A stretch of 54,770 nt of DNA from Acidobacteriota bacterium (GTDB lineage: Bacteria; Acidobacteriota; Terriglobia; Bryobacterales; Bryobacteraceae). This document shows, piece by piece, positions 42,777-51,005 of the stretch; within the stretch, counting starts at the first letter, position 1, and every line of letters starts with the position of its first letter. Under the pieces are notes generated by a model. The model was not told where the DNA came from. It made no database searches and worked only from the letters and a program-made list of their open reading frames with translations. The stretch lies in assembly GCA_023436715.1 (NCBI GenBank), contig JAEZIJ010000130.1, forward strand, positions 1 to 54,770, read 5' to 3'. A program made the translations under genes and the position numbers.

Positions 42777-44354
42777 TTACTTTTCCAGCAGAAAATTCCC
42801 CACGAACATGGCGTCGATTCCGCTCGAGTAGAAGCTGCGGACGGCGTCACGCGGGGTGCAGACCAGCGGGTCTCCGAAAAGGTTGAAGGAGGTGTTGTAA
42901 AGCACCGGCAGCCCCGTGGCCTTGCCCGCGGCATGTAAGAGATTCCAGAAAAGCGGGTTATCGTCCTTCGAGACCGTGTGGACGCGGACCAGATCGCGGC
43001 CCAGAATGGCAGCCTCGAACCGCGCGCGGTGGGCGGGGCGGACCCGGCCGACCGTGGCAAGAAAGCGCGCGTTCGGGCCGACCTCGAAATACTCGGCGGC
43101 GGCTTCCGCCGGAACCGAGGCAGCGAATTTCCGGAACGGCTCGCGATGCTTGATGTAGGTGTTGAGGTTCTCGGTCGAGTACGGGTCGAGCGGCGAGGCC
43201 AGAATGCTGCGGTTCCCGAGCGCCCGGGGGCCGAACTCCATGCGCCCCTGCATCCAGGCGACGATTTTGCTGTCGCCGATCACGCGCACGGCGGTATCGA
43301 TCAGCTCGTCCGAGGTAAGCAGGTAACGGAACCGGAGCTTGCAGTTCTCCAGGACCTGCTTGATCTGCTCCGCTTCGTGGCCGGGGCCGAGGCAGACGTT
43401 GCCCATCCCGGCGCGGGCGGTCTGCTGGTAGACGTGGTGCCAGGCGTAATACACGGCGCCGAGCGCGGTGCCGGGGTTGCCGGCGGCCGGCTGAACGAAG
43501 ACGTTCTCCCAGTTCGCGGAGCATTCGATCTTCGAAACCAGCAAAGCATTCAGCGCCAGGCCCCCCGCGAGGCAAAGGTTGCGTCCGGAACCGGCCATTT
43601 CGAGCACCGTCTTCTCGACCGCGCGTTGCAGGCCCGCAGCAATTCCATCCCGCAGCACAGCGGGAATCGGGGCATCGTCCGGGAGGCCGAGCCGCTCGTA
43701 AAAACGGGCGCTGAAGGCGCCGCGTCCGAGGCGGTCCGCGTCGAAGAAGCTCCGGTCGATCCGGGGCCATTCGCCGTCCTTCTGCCCGAGGATCTCGAGG
43801 AAGAGCGGGGCGAGGGCGTCGTCGCCGGTCGCCGAGAGCCACTGGATCTTGTGCGGGTCGGCATCGGGGTCGAAACCGAGGAGTTCGGTGACGCGGCGGT
43901 AGAGATCGCCGATGGAATCGGGGAAATACTGTTCCTGTTCGAGAGCGAGCCGGCCTACCGAAGCTTTCCAACGGGCGCCGCAGCGGAAGTCGCCCGCGCG
44001 GTCCAGCGTGAGCACGGTCGCTTCATCGAATGGCGAGGGGTAAAAGGCCGAGGCGGCATGGGCGGTGTGATGATCCACCAGAATCACGCGGCTGTGCGGG
44101 AACTTCGCCCGCAGCGCCAGATGTTTGGCGGTCTCCGGTCCCGCCGCGAGCGGCCTCACGACAGCGACCGCGTCCACCTGCTCGCACGTCGCGCCGGCCT
44201 GCTTGAGGCACATCGCGACTGCCTCGTCGGGCAGCTCACCGGGATGGAGCTGGTGAGCCAGTTTCCGCTCTTCCGCCGCGCCGACCAGCACCCCATCCTT
44301 GAGGATGGCCGCCGCCGCTTCACTCAGAATTCCGCCGATGCCTAGGATGATCAT
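42777..44354 (-). CDS. Carbamoyltransferase, NodU/CmcH family
   Basis: This is a 525-aa protein of the NodU/CmcH/TobZ carbamoyltransferase type. The N-terminal YrdC-like/ASKHA part shows ILVDHHTAHAASAFYPSPFD (the metal-binding HHxxH-type segment) and TVLTLDRAGDFRCG. The C-terminal lobe shows the family motif MQGRMEFGPRALGNRSILAS and VLYNTSFNLFGDPLV. These enzymes transfer a carbamoyl group from carbamoyl phosphate to a hydroxyl of a natural product, antibiotic or glycan. The acceptor is unknown. It lies 2 bp after the glnS stop in the minus-strand run, so it is co-transcribed with housekeeping genes, an odd but not unique arrangement. Confidence 0.9.
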   Translation of the reverse strand: MIILGIGGILSEAAAAILKDGVLVGAAEERKLAHQLHPGELPDEAVAMCLKQAGATCEQVDAVAVVRPLAAGPETAKHLALRAKFPHSRVILVDHHTAHAASAFYPSPFDEATVLTLDRAGDFRCGARWKASVGRLALEQEQYFPDSIGDLYRRVTELLGFDPDADPHKIQWLSATGDDALAPLFLEILGQKDGEWPRIDRSFFDADRLGRGAFSARFYERLGLPDDAPIPAVLRDGIAAGLQRAVEKTVLEMAGSGRNLCLAGGLALNALLVSKIECSANWENVFVQPAAGNPGTALGAVYYAWHHVYQQTARAGMGNVCLGPGHEAEQIKQVLENCKLRFRYLLTSDELIDTAVRVIGDSKIVAWMQGRMEFGPRALGNRSILASPLDPYSTENLNTYIKHREPFRKFAASVPAEAAAEYFEVGPNARFLATVGRVRPAHRARFEAAILGRDLVRVHTVSKDDNPLFWNLLHAAGKATGLPVLYNTSFNLFGDPLVCTPRDAVRSFYSSGIDAMFVGNFLLEK

Positions 44355-44356
44355 AG

Positions 44357-46072
44357 TTACGCTTTGATTGCGCTCTGTTCCTTTTGCGCTTTCTCGATTT
44401 TCGCCCAGGTATCACGCAGCGCGACCGTGCGGTTGAACACGAGCCGCTGCGGCGTACTGTCCGAATCCACCGAGAAGTAGCCGAGCCGCTCGAACTGGCA
44501 CCGGCTGCCCGCGGCCGCGCCCAGCAGGCTGGGTTCTACTTTGCAGCCGGTCAGGATTTCGAGCGAATTCGGGCTGAGGTTCACCGTGAAGTCCTGGCCT
44601 TCCGGCGTCTCATTCGGGTTTTCGCAGTTGAACAGGTTGTCGTAGAGCCGCACTTCGGCGTTGACCGCGTGGCCCGCCGAGACCCAATGAATGGTGGACT
44701 TTACCTTGCGCCCATCCGGAGCGTTGCCGCCCCGCGTGGCGGGGTCGTAAGTGCAATGCAGCTCGATGATTTCGCCGGTCTTCTCGTCCTTGACGACGCC
44801 CGTGCACTTGATGAAATAGCCGTAGCGCAGCCGCACTTCGCGCCCGGGCACGAGCCGGTAGTATTGCTTCGGCGCGTCTTCCCGGAAATCGTCCTGCTCG
44901 ATGTAAAGCACGCGCGAGAACGGAACCTGTCGGGTGCCCTGGGAGGGGTCCTCGGGGTTGTTGACCGCTTCCATTTCCTCGACCAGGTCTTCCGGATAAT
45001 TGTCGATGACTACTTTCAACGGACGCAGAACGGCCATGACGCGTTGCGCGGTCCTGTTCAGGTCCTCGCGCACGAAGTGTTCGAGCAGCGGGAACTCGAT
45101 GATGCTGTTGGTCTTCGCCACGCCAATTCGCTCGGCGAACGCGCGGATCGCCTCCGGCGTGTAGCCGCGGCGGCGAATGCCCGAAATGGTGGGCATGCGA
45201 GGATCGTCCCAGCCGCTCACATGTCCATTCTGGACCAGCGACAGGAGCTTGCGCTTACTCAGGACCGTGTAAGTGAGGTTGAGCCTTGCGAACTCGATCT
45301 GCTGAGGATGGTAGATTCCGAGCTGCTCGATGTACCAGTCATAGAGCGGGCGGTGATCTTCGAATTCAAGTGTACAGATCGAGTGAGTAATCTTCTCGAC
45401 GGAGTCGGACTCGCCGTGCGTGTAGTCGTACATCGGATAGATGCACCACTTATTGCCGGTCCGGTGATGCTCGGCGTGCAGAATGCGGTACATGACCGGA
45501 TCGCGCAGGTTCAGGTTCGCCGCGGCCATGTCGATCTTCGCGCGCAGCGTGCGCGAGCCGTCCGGGAATTCTCCCGCGCGCATGCGCTGGAACAGGTCGA
45601 GGTTCTCCTCCACGGAGCGGTTGCGCCAGGGGCTCTCTTTGCCGGGTTCCGTCAGCGTACCGCGGTATTCCCGAATCTCATCGGCGCTCAAGTCGCAGAC
45701 GTATGCCTTGCCGGACCGGATCAACTGGAGCGCCCACTCATAGAGCTGCTCGAAGTAATCGGAAGCGTAGAAGAGGCGGTCCTCCCAGTCGAAGCCGAGC
45801 CAGCGGACGTCCTCCATGATGGATTCGACGTACTCCACCTCTTCCTTCGAGGGGTTCGTGTCGTCGAACCGCAGGTTGCACTTCCCGCCGAACTGGGCCG
45901 CCAGTCCGAAGTTCAGGCAAATGGATTTGGCGTGGCCGATGTGGAGATAGCCGTTCGGCTCCGGAGGAAAACGCGTGTGTACGCGCCCTCCATATTTATT
46001 GCTTTCTAAATCCTGGAGAATGATCTCGCGGACGAAATTAGTAGGCCGGACTGGTTCGTTAGGATCAGACAT
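44357..46072 (-). CDS. glnS: Glutaminyl-tRNA synthetase
   Basis: This is a 571-aa class I synthetase. The HIGH motif is in RFPPEPNGYLHIGHAKSICL near residues 40-60 and the KMSKS-type motif is VLSKRKLLSLV near residue 270. The catalytic core around DDTNPSKEEVEYVESIMEDV and the C-terminal anticodon-binding beta-barrels match GlnRS rather than GluRS. It charges tRNA-Gln directly. It lies downstream of gltX, 48 bp apart, with a REP-like hairpin between. Presence of both enzymes means glutamine coding probably does not depend on GatCAB alone, though some acidobacteria keep both routes. The start ATG has no strong RBS. Confidence 0.97.
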   Translation of the reverse strand: MSDPNEPVRPTNFVREIILQDLESNKYGGRVHTRFPPEPNGYLHIGHAKSICLNFGLAAQFGGKCNLRFDDTNPSKEEVEYVESIMEDVRWLGFDWEDRLFYASDYFEQLYEWALQLIRSGKAYVCDLSADEIREYRGTLTEPGKESPWRNRSVEENLDLFQRMRAGEFPDGSRTLRAKIDMAAANLNLRDPVMYRILHAEHHRTGNKWCIYPMYDYTHGESDSVEKITHSICTLEFEDHRPLYDWYIEQLGIYHPQQIEFARLNLTYTVLSKRKLLSLVQNGHVSGWDDPRMPTISGIRRRGYTPEAIRAFAERIGVAKTNSIIEFPLLEHFVREDLNRTAQRVMAVLRPLKVVIDNYPEDLVEEMEAVNNPEDPSQGTRQVPFSRVLYIEQDDFREDAPKQYYRLVPGREVRLRYGYFIKCTGVVKDEKTGEIIELHCTYDPATRGGNAPDGRKVKSTIHWVSAGHAVNAEVRLYDNLFNCENPNETPEGQDFTVNLSPNSLEILTGCKVEPSLLGAAAGSRCQFERLGYFSVDSDSTPQRLVFNRTVALRDTWAKIEKAQKEQSAIKA

Positions 46073-46094
46073 ACACTACAAGCTTTCTTGCGTG

Positions 46095-46116
46095 GCACAG
46101 GCCTCCTGGCCTGTGC
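46095..46116. repeat. REP-like hairpin between gltX and glnS
   Basis: A perfect 9-bp palindrome (gcacaggcc-tcct-ggcctgtgc) sits in the 48-bp gap between gltX and glnS. It has the CCTCC-loop architecture of interspersed acidobacterial repeats. It could attenuate the shared transcript or be inert. Confidence 0.5.
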
Positions 46117-46120
46117 ATAT

Positions 46121-47557
46121 TCAACTCAATTTCGCAATCGCCTGGCCGAGCCGTTCAAGCGTGGTCTCCCGGCCGAGGACAGCCAGGGTTTCAAACAATG
46201 GCGGCGCATTCTTGCGCCCGCAAACCGCGACGCGGATGGGCTGGAACAACTGGCCCGCCTTCACCCCCATCCGGCTTGCTTCCGCCCGCAGGGCCGCTTC
46301 CAGACCTTCGTGCGTGAACTCGGCGGAAGCCAGAGCCTCGCGGCCGTGCTCGAGGGCTGCCACAGCCATAGCGCCGTCGCCTTTCTGCGGGATGAGGTCG
46401 GCCGGGTCGTAAGGCGGCAATTGCTCGACAAAAAAGAAGTCGGCGACCGCAACAGCTTCGCGCAGCGTCCTGATACGTTCCCGGATCAGCGGAACCACCG
46501 CGAGCAGCTTTCCCCGATCCACCTTGTATCCCGCTTCCGAGAGAAACGGAAACAGCCTGTCGGCGAGTTGGTCCGGCGGCAGCGCCATGATCTGCTGGGC
46601 GTTCAGCCAGACGGCCTTGGGGTCGAACGGGTCGTCCTCGCGGAAATTCACCACGGCGTTGGCGCGATTGATGCCCTCAAACGAGAAGATATCGATCAGT
46701 TCCTGGCGCGTCATCATCTCGCGGTCGTCTTTCGGCGACCAGCCGAGCAGACACACGAAGTTTAGGAACGCGTGCGGGAGAAAACCGGCATCGCGGTAGG
46801 TGGTGACGCTGACCACAGGTCCGTGACGCCGTTTGGACAGCTTGGAGCCGTCCGGCGCGATCAGCAGGGGAAGGTGAGCGAATTCCGGCACCTCGGCGCC
46901 CGCGGCCTCGAAGATCAGTACGTGCTTGAAGGTGTTGGTCAGGTGATCCTGTCCGCGGATGATGTGGCTGATCCGCAGGTCGATGTCATCGGCGCAGGAT
47001 GCCATGTGGTACGTCGGTACGCCATTGCTGCGCAGCAGCGCAAAATCCTCGATGTCGGAAGTGGATTTGCTCTGCTCGCCGTAAACGGCATCGCGGAACA
47101 CGATATCCCGCGGCACGTCCCGGGGCACCCGAAAGCGGAGCACGAACGGCTCGCCGGCGGCTGCCCGGCGGTCGCTCTCCTCCTGGCTGAGTTCCCGCAT
47201 TCCGGGGTTGAACAGCCAGGCGCCTTCGCCGCGCGGCTTCTCGTCTTCGGCCGCCACTGCCGGCGTGAAGTCCCGATACGCCAATCCCTTACGGAAGATC
47301 TCCTCCGCCACGCGGCGGTGCAAATCGAGCCGTTCGGATTGCCTGTACTCCTCGTCCCAATCGAGTTCGAGCCAGCGCAGTCCCTCGAAGATCGACGTCT
47401 CCGACTCCAGGGTGTTCCGATCGACATCGGTGTCGTCAATGCGCAGGATCATCGTCCCGCCGGTGTGCCGGGCGTAGAGCCAGTTAAAGATGAAGGTGCG
47501 CGCGCTGCCGATGTGCAGAAAACCGGTAGGAGACGGCGCAAAGCGGACTCGGGGCAT
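46121..47557 (-). CDS. gltX: Glutamyl-tRNA synthetase
   Basis: This is a 478-aa class I synthetase if started at the ATG at 47557 (MPRVRFAPSPTGFLHIGSA). An ATG at 47578 would add seven residues (MAYTGIS) but its codons overlap a TATACT -10-like hexamer. The HIGH motif is PSPTGFLHIGSA and the KMSKS motif is GSKLSKRRHG near residue 240. The catalytic domain and the helical anticodon-binding domain are of normal length. With glnS adjacent it is likely a discriminating GluRS, but this cannot be proven from sequence. It lies 32 bp after ksgA in the same direction. Confidence 0.96.
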   Translation of the reverse strand: MPRVRFAPSPTGFLHIGSARTFIFNWLYARHTGGTMILRIDDTDVDRNTLESETSIFEGLRWLELDWDEEYRQSERLDLHRRVAEEIFRKGLAYRDFTPAVAAEDEKPRGEGAWLFNPGMRELSQEESDRRAAAGEPFVLRFRVPRDVPRDIVFRDAVYGEQSKSTSDIEDFALLRSNGVPTYHMASCADDIDLRISHIIRGQDHLTNTFKHVLIFEAAGAEVPEFAHLPLLIAPDGSKLSKRRHGPVVSVTTYRDAGFLPHAFLNFVCLLGWSPKDDREMMTRQELIDIFSFEGINRANAVVNFREDDPFDPKAVWLNAQQIMALPPDQLADRLFPFLSEAGYKVDRGKLLAVVPLIRERIRTLREAVAVADFFFVEQLPPYDPADLIPQKGDGAMAVAALEHGREALASAEFTHEGLEAALRAEASRMGVKAGQLFQPIRVAVCGRKNAPPLFETLAVLGRETTLERLGQAIAKLS

Positions 47558-47589
47558 GGAAATTCCAGTATAAGCCATTCGCTACGTAG

Positions 47590-48342
47590 CTACTTAGCGG
47601 TCAGCCTGCGGAAAAGGTCCACAAACTGTTCAAGCGGGAGTTGCTCGGCACGGAGGCGCGCTTCCGGCATCTCAGCAATGCGAGGGCCATACACCGGCGC
47701 CAGGTTGTTCCTCAGTGTCTTTCGTTTCTGGCTGAAGGCACGGGAAACAAACTCCAGAAAAGGCGCGGGCGCGAGGCCGGGGATGGGCGTCACCGGGGTG
47801 AGCCGCACCGCGGCCGAATCGACCTTCGGTGGCGGCGAGAACGCGCCCGGCGGAACCGTAAACAGGAGCTCCGGGCGGGCGTGGAAGAGGGTCAGAACCG
47901 TGAGCCAGCCGTAGTCCCGTGTGCCCGGCCGCGCCGTCAGCCGCTCGGCGACTTCCTTTTGCATCAGTAGGATAGCCCGAACCAGCAACGGACCGAGCGC
48001 GAAGATTCTCTCCAGGATCGGTGAGGTGATGTAGTAGGGCAGATTGCCCGCCACGACTGCCGGCCCCCATTGGGAGAGGTCGGTTTCGAGGACGTCGCTC
48101 TGGATGACGCTGAGTCCGGTGGCCGCCTCCGGAAAGCGCCGGCGGACAGCTTCGGCGAGGCCCGGATCCAGTTCGATCGCGACAACCCGCTCGGCGCGGG
48201 CCAGCAGGGACTCCGTCAGGGCGCCGCGGCCGGGACCGATTTCGATGACGAGCGGCTCCCGTGCAGGGCATGCAGCAATGGCGAGCCGCTCTAGTGTAGT
48301 TCGGGTGGTAAGGAAATGCTGTCCTAATCGCTGTCGGGCCAA
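47590..48342 (-). CDS. ksgA: 16S rRNA (adenine(1518)-N6/adenine(1519)-N6)-dimethyltransferase
   Basis: This is a 250-aa rRNA methyltransferase. The N-terminal RLGQHFL motif, the SAM-binding loop EIGPGRGALTESLLARAERV, the acidic AIELDPGL and the catalytic NLPYYITSPIL (about 104-114) are the KsgA/RsmA signatures. It dimethylates two adjacent adenosines near the 3' end of 16S rRNA during small-subunit assembly. It begins 11 bp after the anti-sigma-like gene and is followed by gltX, so translation-related functions are grouped with the sigma/anti-sigma pair. Confidence 0.95.
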   Translation of the reverse strand: MARQRLGQHFLTTRTTLERLAIAACPAREPLVIEIGPGRGALTESLLARAERVVAIELDPGLAEAVRRRFPEAATGLSVIQSDVLETDLSQWGPAVVAGNLPYYITSPILERIFALGPLLVRAILLMQKEVAERLTARPGTRDYGWLTVLTLFHARPELLFTVPPGAFSPPPKVDSAAVRLTPVTPIPGLAPAPFLEFVSRAFSQKRKTLRNNLAPVYGPRIAEMPEARLRAEQLPLEQFVDLFRRLTAK

Positions 48343-48353
48343 CTCCCAGGCCT

Positions 48354-49067
48354 TCAGCTCTTTACGGCGGCCCGGTTCACTTCCTGGGCCGGCGTAACGT
48401 TCAATTGGGTCCGATTGAACTTCAGGACCATCTTTCCGTATCGGGGTTGGCCGAACGCCGTGGCCGGCGTGAACTCCGTGTAAAGCAAGGCGTTCTCGAG
48501 CGTGCGCCGGGCTTCGCTATTCTTTGGGAAATCGGGCCCCTGCGTGATCGTATAGTCGATCATGCGGCCCTGTCCGTCAAGCAAAACCTCAACAGCGCAA
48601 TCCTCATCGGGATAACCGAACGGGCTCTGTATCTTCACGGCCGGCTCGGTGAACAACGACACCGGGACATCTGCCCCAAACGTCCGCTGGACCGAGAACG
48701 TGGGGACGAGCATGCTGAACAGCAGGATAGCGGAGGCAAGCCCACCGGCAAACGGGAGGGCGAGCGGCCGCATCAGGTTGTCGGACCAGAGGCGGAAGCG
48801 GTCCGCAAAATGACGGAACGGGTGATTTCGAGCTATGCGCCGGGTGCGCTCCCGCGACGCCATTACGCGCAGCGCACTGGTGAGTCCGGCGGGAGTCACG
48901 GCCGTGGGCAGTTTCACCACCGCATCCCGAACACGCAACAACTGCGCGAACTGCAATTCGCAATTCGGGCAGCCGTCCAGGTGCCGCAGCACCTGCTGCC
49001 TCTCGCGAGCTTCAAGGCAGCCGTCGAGATGCGCGGAGAGCGACTTTCGGACGGTTCTGCAATTCAT
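48354..49067 (-). CDS. Anti-sigma factor, zinc-finger (zf-HC2) type, membrane-anchored
   Basis: This 237-aa protein has an N-terminal anti-sigma zinc motif (His33 and the Cys pair in HLDGCPNCELQF, with Cys3 upstream), a membrane helix near 100-122 (LALPFAGGLASAILLFSMLV) and a periplasmic C-terminal domain with a TonB-C-like pattern (CAVEVLLDGQGRMIDYTITQ, ALLYTEFTPATAFGQPRYGK). It starts 3 bp after the ECF sigma stop, so it is translationally coupled, as expected for a cognate pair. It should hold the sigma factor at the membrane until an envelope signal releases it. The periplasmic domain may be the sensor. Confidence 0.85.
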   Translation of the reverse strand: MNCRTVRKSLSAHLDGCLEARERQQVLRHLDGCPNCELQFAQLLRVRDAVVKLPTAVTPAGLTSALRVMASRERTRRIARNHPFRHFADRFRLWSDNLMRPLALPFAGGLASAILLFSMLVPTFSVQRTFGADVPVSLFTEPAVKIQSPFGYPDEDCAVEVLLDGQGRMIDYTITQGPDFPKNSEARRTLENALLYTEFTPATAFGQPRYGKMVLKFNRTQLNVTPAQEVNRAAVKS

Positions 49068-49070
49068 AGT

Positions 49071-49757
49071 TTACTCAGCCGGCTGAGGCGTCAAATGCAG
49101 GGAAGGTTCCGGCTCCAACCGACCCGCCAGATCTCTACGCAAGGCCTCGCGTCCTCGCAGAATACGCGACTTAACGGTACCCAAGGCGACCTGGAGGATA
49201 TCGGCGATCTCTTCATAGCTGAGTTCCTCGATGTCGCGAAGGACGACCGCCGTCCGAAAACTTGGATTCAGCCTCTCGAGCGCCCCCTCGATGAGGGCGT
49301 GTTTCTCGCTGTCCGCCACACATTCGTACGGAGAACGGCCGGGATCGGACAACTTCTGGAAATAGCTCAGGTTCCCGTCCTCTTCGTTCTCCAAACCGAC
49401 TTCCTGGCGGCGGTGGCGGCTAAACCACCGCTGATAATTGTAGGCTTCGTTTACCGCGATCCTGTAAATCCACGTTTTCAGGCTGCTGTCGCCGCGAAAG
49501 GCGCCGATCTTGCGAAAAACCTTCAGGAAGACTTCCTGGACGACATCGGAGGCGTCGCCAGGATCGTTCAGTAATCGGGATATGAGATTATAAACGGGCT
49601 GCTGATAATCGGTGATCAGGACTTCATAGGCCGCGTCATCACCGGCGCGTAATCCTTCTACGAGCCAGGCGTCGTCACACGCCTCCCGGCGCTCCGGTTG
49701 GACGTCGGCCGGTGCGATGAATACCGGCTCGCCGAGATGAAGGGAAGTGTCGGCCAC
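49071..49757 (-). CDS. ECF RNA polymerase sigma factor (RpoE-like)
   Basis: This 228-aa sigma factor starts at a GTG at 49757 with a GAGAGG RBS. Region 2 is clear: NLISRLLNDPGDASDVVQEV-FLKVFRKIGAFRGDSSLKTW-IYRIAVNEAYN. Region 4 carries the HTH (AVVLRDIEELSYEEIADILQ-VALGTVKSRILRGREALR). An acidic segment between the two is typical. It is followed by a coupled anti-sigma factor gene. An ECF-type promoter lies in front of it, so it probably controls its own operon, and possibly the downstream ksgA-gltX-glnS genes, in response to envelope stress. Confidence 0.93.
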   Translation of the reverse strand: MADTSLHLGEPVFIAPADVQPERREACDDAWLVEGLRAGDDAAYEVLITDYQQPVYNLISRLLNDPGDASDVVQEVFLKVFRKIGAFRGDSSLKTWIYRIAVNEAYNYQRWFSRHRRQEVGLENEEDGNLSYFQKLSDPGRSPYECVADSEKHALIEGALERLNPSFRTAVVLRDIEELSYEEIADILQVALGTVKSRILRGREALRRDLAGRLEPEPSLHLTPQPAE

Positions 49758-49815
49758 GGCATTGCCTCTCAGGCAATCTCAAAGGTATCAGGAAATCACA
49801 CTTCCTACAATCCTT

Positions 49816-49844
49816 ATAGACACCTGCTCCGGATGGAAAGTTCC
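49816..49844 (-). promoter_or_regulatory. ECF (RpoE-type) promoter of the sigma factor gene
   Basis: On the minus strand GGAACTTT (49844-49837) and GTCTAT (49821-49816) are separated by 15 bp, i.e. GGAACTT-N16-GTCTAT. This matches the classical ECF/sigma-E consensus. The GTG start is 58 nt downstream of the -10. It suggests autoregulation by the encoded sigma factor. Confidence 0.75.
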
Positions 49845-49903
49845 CCAGAGACAAAAACGCCGGTTGGAACCGCGCGTGCATTGGTTTTATGTGGAGGGGT
49901 AGT

Positions 49904-50113
49904 ATGAACGAAATGATCCAGCAGATCAGGGAAAAGGCGGAGCTAAACGAGGAGCAGGCAACCAAGGCCGCCGAGGCCGCCATCTCCTTTATAAAAGAGC
50001 GGCTTCCGGAAAACCTGCACGGGCAACTGGACAAGGTTGTGGGTTCCGGGGGAGTCTCGGGAACGATGGGAGACCTGACCCGGAAAGCCGGGTCGGTGCT
50101 GGACAAGGAATAA
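49904..50113 (+). CDS. Small helical protein of unknown function (DUF2267-like)
   Basis: This 69-aa protein starts at 49904 after a good RBS (GGAGGGG). It is predicted almost fully helical: MNEMIQQIREKAELNEEQAT-KAAEAAISFIKERLPENLHG, then a Gly-rich stretch and a short tail (LTRKAGSVLDKE). The helix pattern recalls small DUF2267/DUF2780-type proteins, but I cannot place it firmly. It is divergent from the ECF sigma factor gene (146-bp gap) and could be a stress-response gene. No membrane segment is seen. Confidence 0.55.
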   Translation: MNEMIQQIREKAELNEEQATKAAEAAISFIKERLPENLHGQLDKVVGSGGVSGTMGDLTRKAGSVLDKE

Positions 50114-50207
50114 GCCGGTCAAATCGCCGCCGAATCTTTCCAACTCGATATCACGGAATCCAGGCTTGTGCGGCGAAGTGTGCGCGGAAAACGATGCTTC
50201 CTTGTAG

Positions 50208-50227
50208 GGGCCGGGCATGCCCGGCCC
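50208..50227. repeat. Palindromic REP-like element
   Basis: The 20-bp perfect palindrome gggccgggcatgcccggccc lies between the convergent small helical protein gene and the end of the gas-vesicle operon. It could be a short interspersed repeat or act as a weak bidirectional terminator; it lacks a T tract. Confidence 0.5.
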
Positions 50228-50300
50228 GCTCCCGGCGGAACGGCGATCGAAGGGAAACTGCATCCACGCAAAATGCTTCCGCTCGCGCGGCCTCACGCCC

Positions 50301-51002
50301 TTAGATGTTCTGCGGCAGCCCTAATTCGTCTGACTCCGGCTCCCGGCCGTCAACGAAATTGTAGGGCGGCCAGGGCCCCGAAACCAGCAACCTAAAACCT
50401 GGCAGGATCACCCCTGTTGCACGCTCCAGGAACGAGTCCGCCTGATGCCTCGCTACGAGAAAATAGAGTGAAAGCATTTCCGGTTTGGCCTCTTCGCGGG
50501 TGCGCAGGAACGCCCCGGCGAGTTCGCTTCTCAGTTGCGCGCTGACAGCGTCGAAATGGGAAACGGCGGCATCGCGCTTGCGAAAGTACTCACGGCGCTG
50601 TTCCAGCCAAGCCGCACCGCTCTGGGCCGTAGCGGGTGGGGCCGGTGGCTCCGGCACTTTCACCGGGAGAATGCGAATTCCGATTTCGAAGGTGTCCGAC
50701 AATCGCTGGAGCAGGCGCTGGTATTCCGGCGCCCGCTCCCGCAGAGCGCGTGCGGCGGCCTCGTCGTCGGGAAGCACGCTTCCGAACCGAACTGGCACCA
50801 GCGATCGGCACCGCGACAGAAACCACTCCACTACGGCTTCGAAGGCCATGACCGCATCGGCGTCCCTGGGCGGTGCCGCCGGCACGTCGGAAACGGCCAG
50901 AGCCAAGTCGTCCACCTCTATCAAACGGACTTTACGTCCCTCAATCTGGCTGGGCAGTTCGGACGCCGGACACGACACGATGCAGTATGCCAACAAGCCC
51001 AT
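50301..51002 (-). CDS. Gas vesicle protein GvpF/GvpL family (second copy)
   Basis: This 233-aa protein has the GvpL/GvpF pattern: LLAYCIVSCPASELPSQIEG at the start, the family core LVPVRFGSVLPDDEAAARAL (about 65-84), RLSDTFEIGIRILPVKVPEP, and the C-terminal signature GVILPGFRLLVSGPWPPYNF. GvpF/L proteins are minor structural or assembly factors of gas vesicles. It is the last gene of the operon and starts 3 bp after the previous gvpF/L stop, with an ATG at 51002. The paralogue upstream has only ~25% similarity by eye, so the two are probably not recent duplicates. Confidence 0.88.
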   Translation of the reverse strand: MGLLAYCIVSCPASELPSQIEGRKVRLIEVDDLALAVSDVPAAPPRDADAVMAFEAVVEWFLSRCRSLVPVRFGSVLPDDEAAARALRERAPEYQRLLQRLSDTFEIGIRILPVKVPEPPAPPATAQSGAAWLEQRREYFRKRDAAVSHFDAVSAQLRSELAGAFLRTREEAKPEMLSLYFLVARHQADSFLERATGVILPGFRLLVSGPWPPYNFVDGREPESDELGLPQNI

Positions 51003-51005
51003 ATG

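Noticed and set aside
42978..46009. Long plus-strand open frames opposite the carbamoyltransferase and glnS genes
   Set aside because: Both are antisense to well-identified enzymes and lack start-site signals.
49864..49893. Promoter for the small helical protein gene (TTGGAA with TTATGT)
   Set aside because: The -10 would sit about 10 nt before the ATG and overlap the RBS, so a normal leader would not be possible; hexamer matches are weak.
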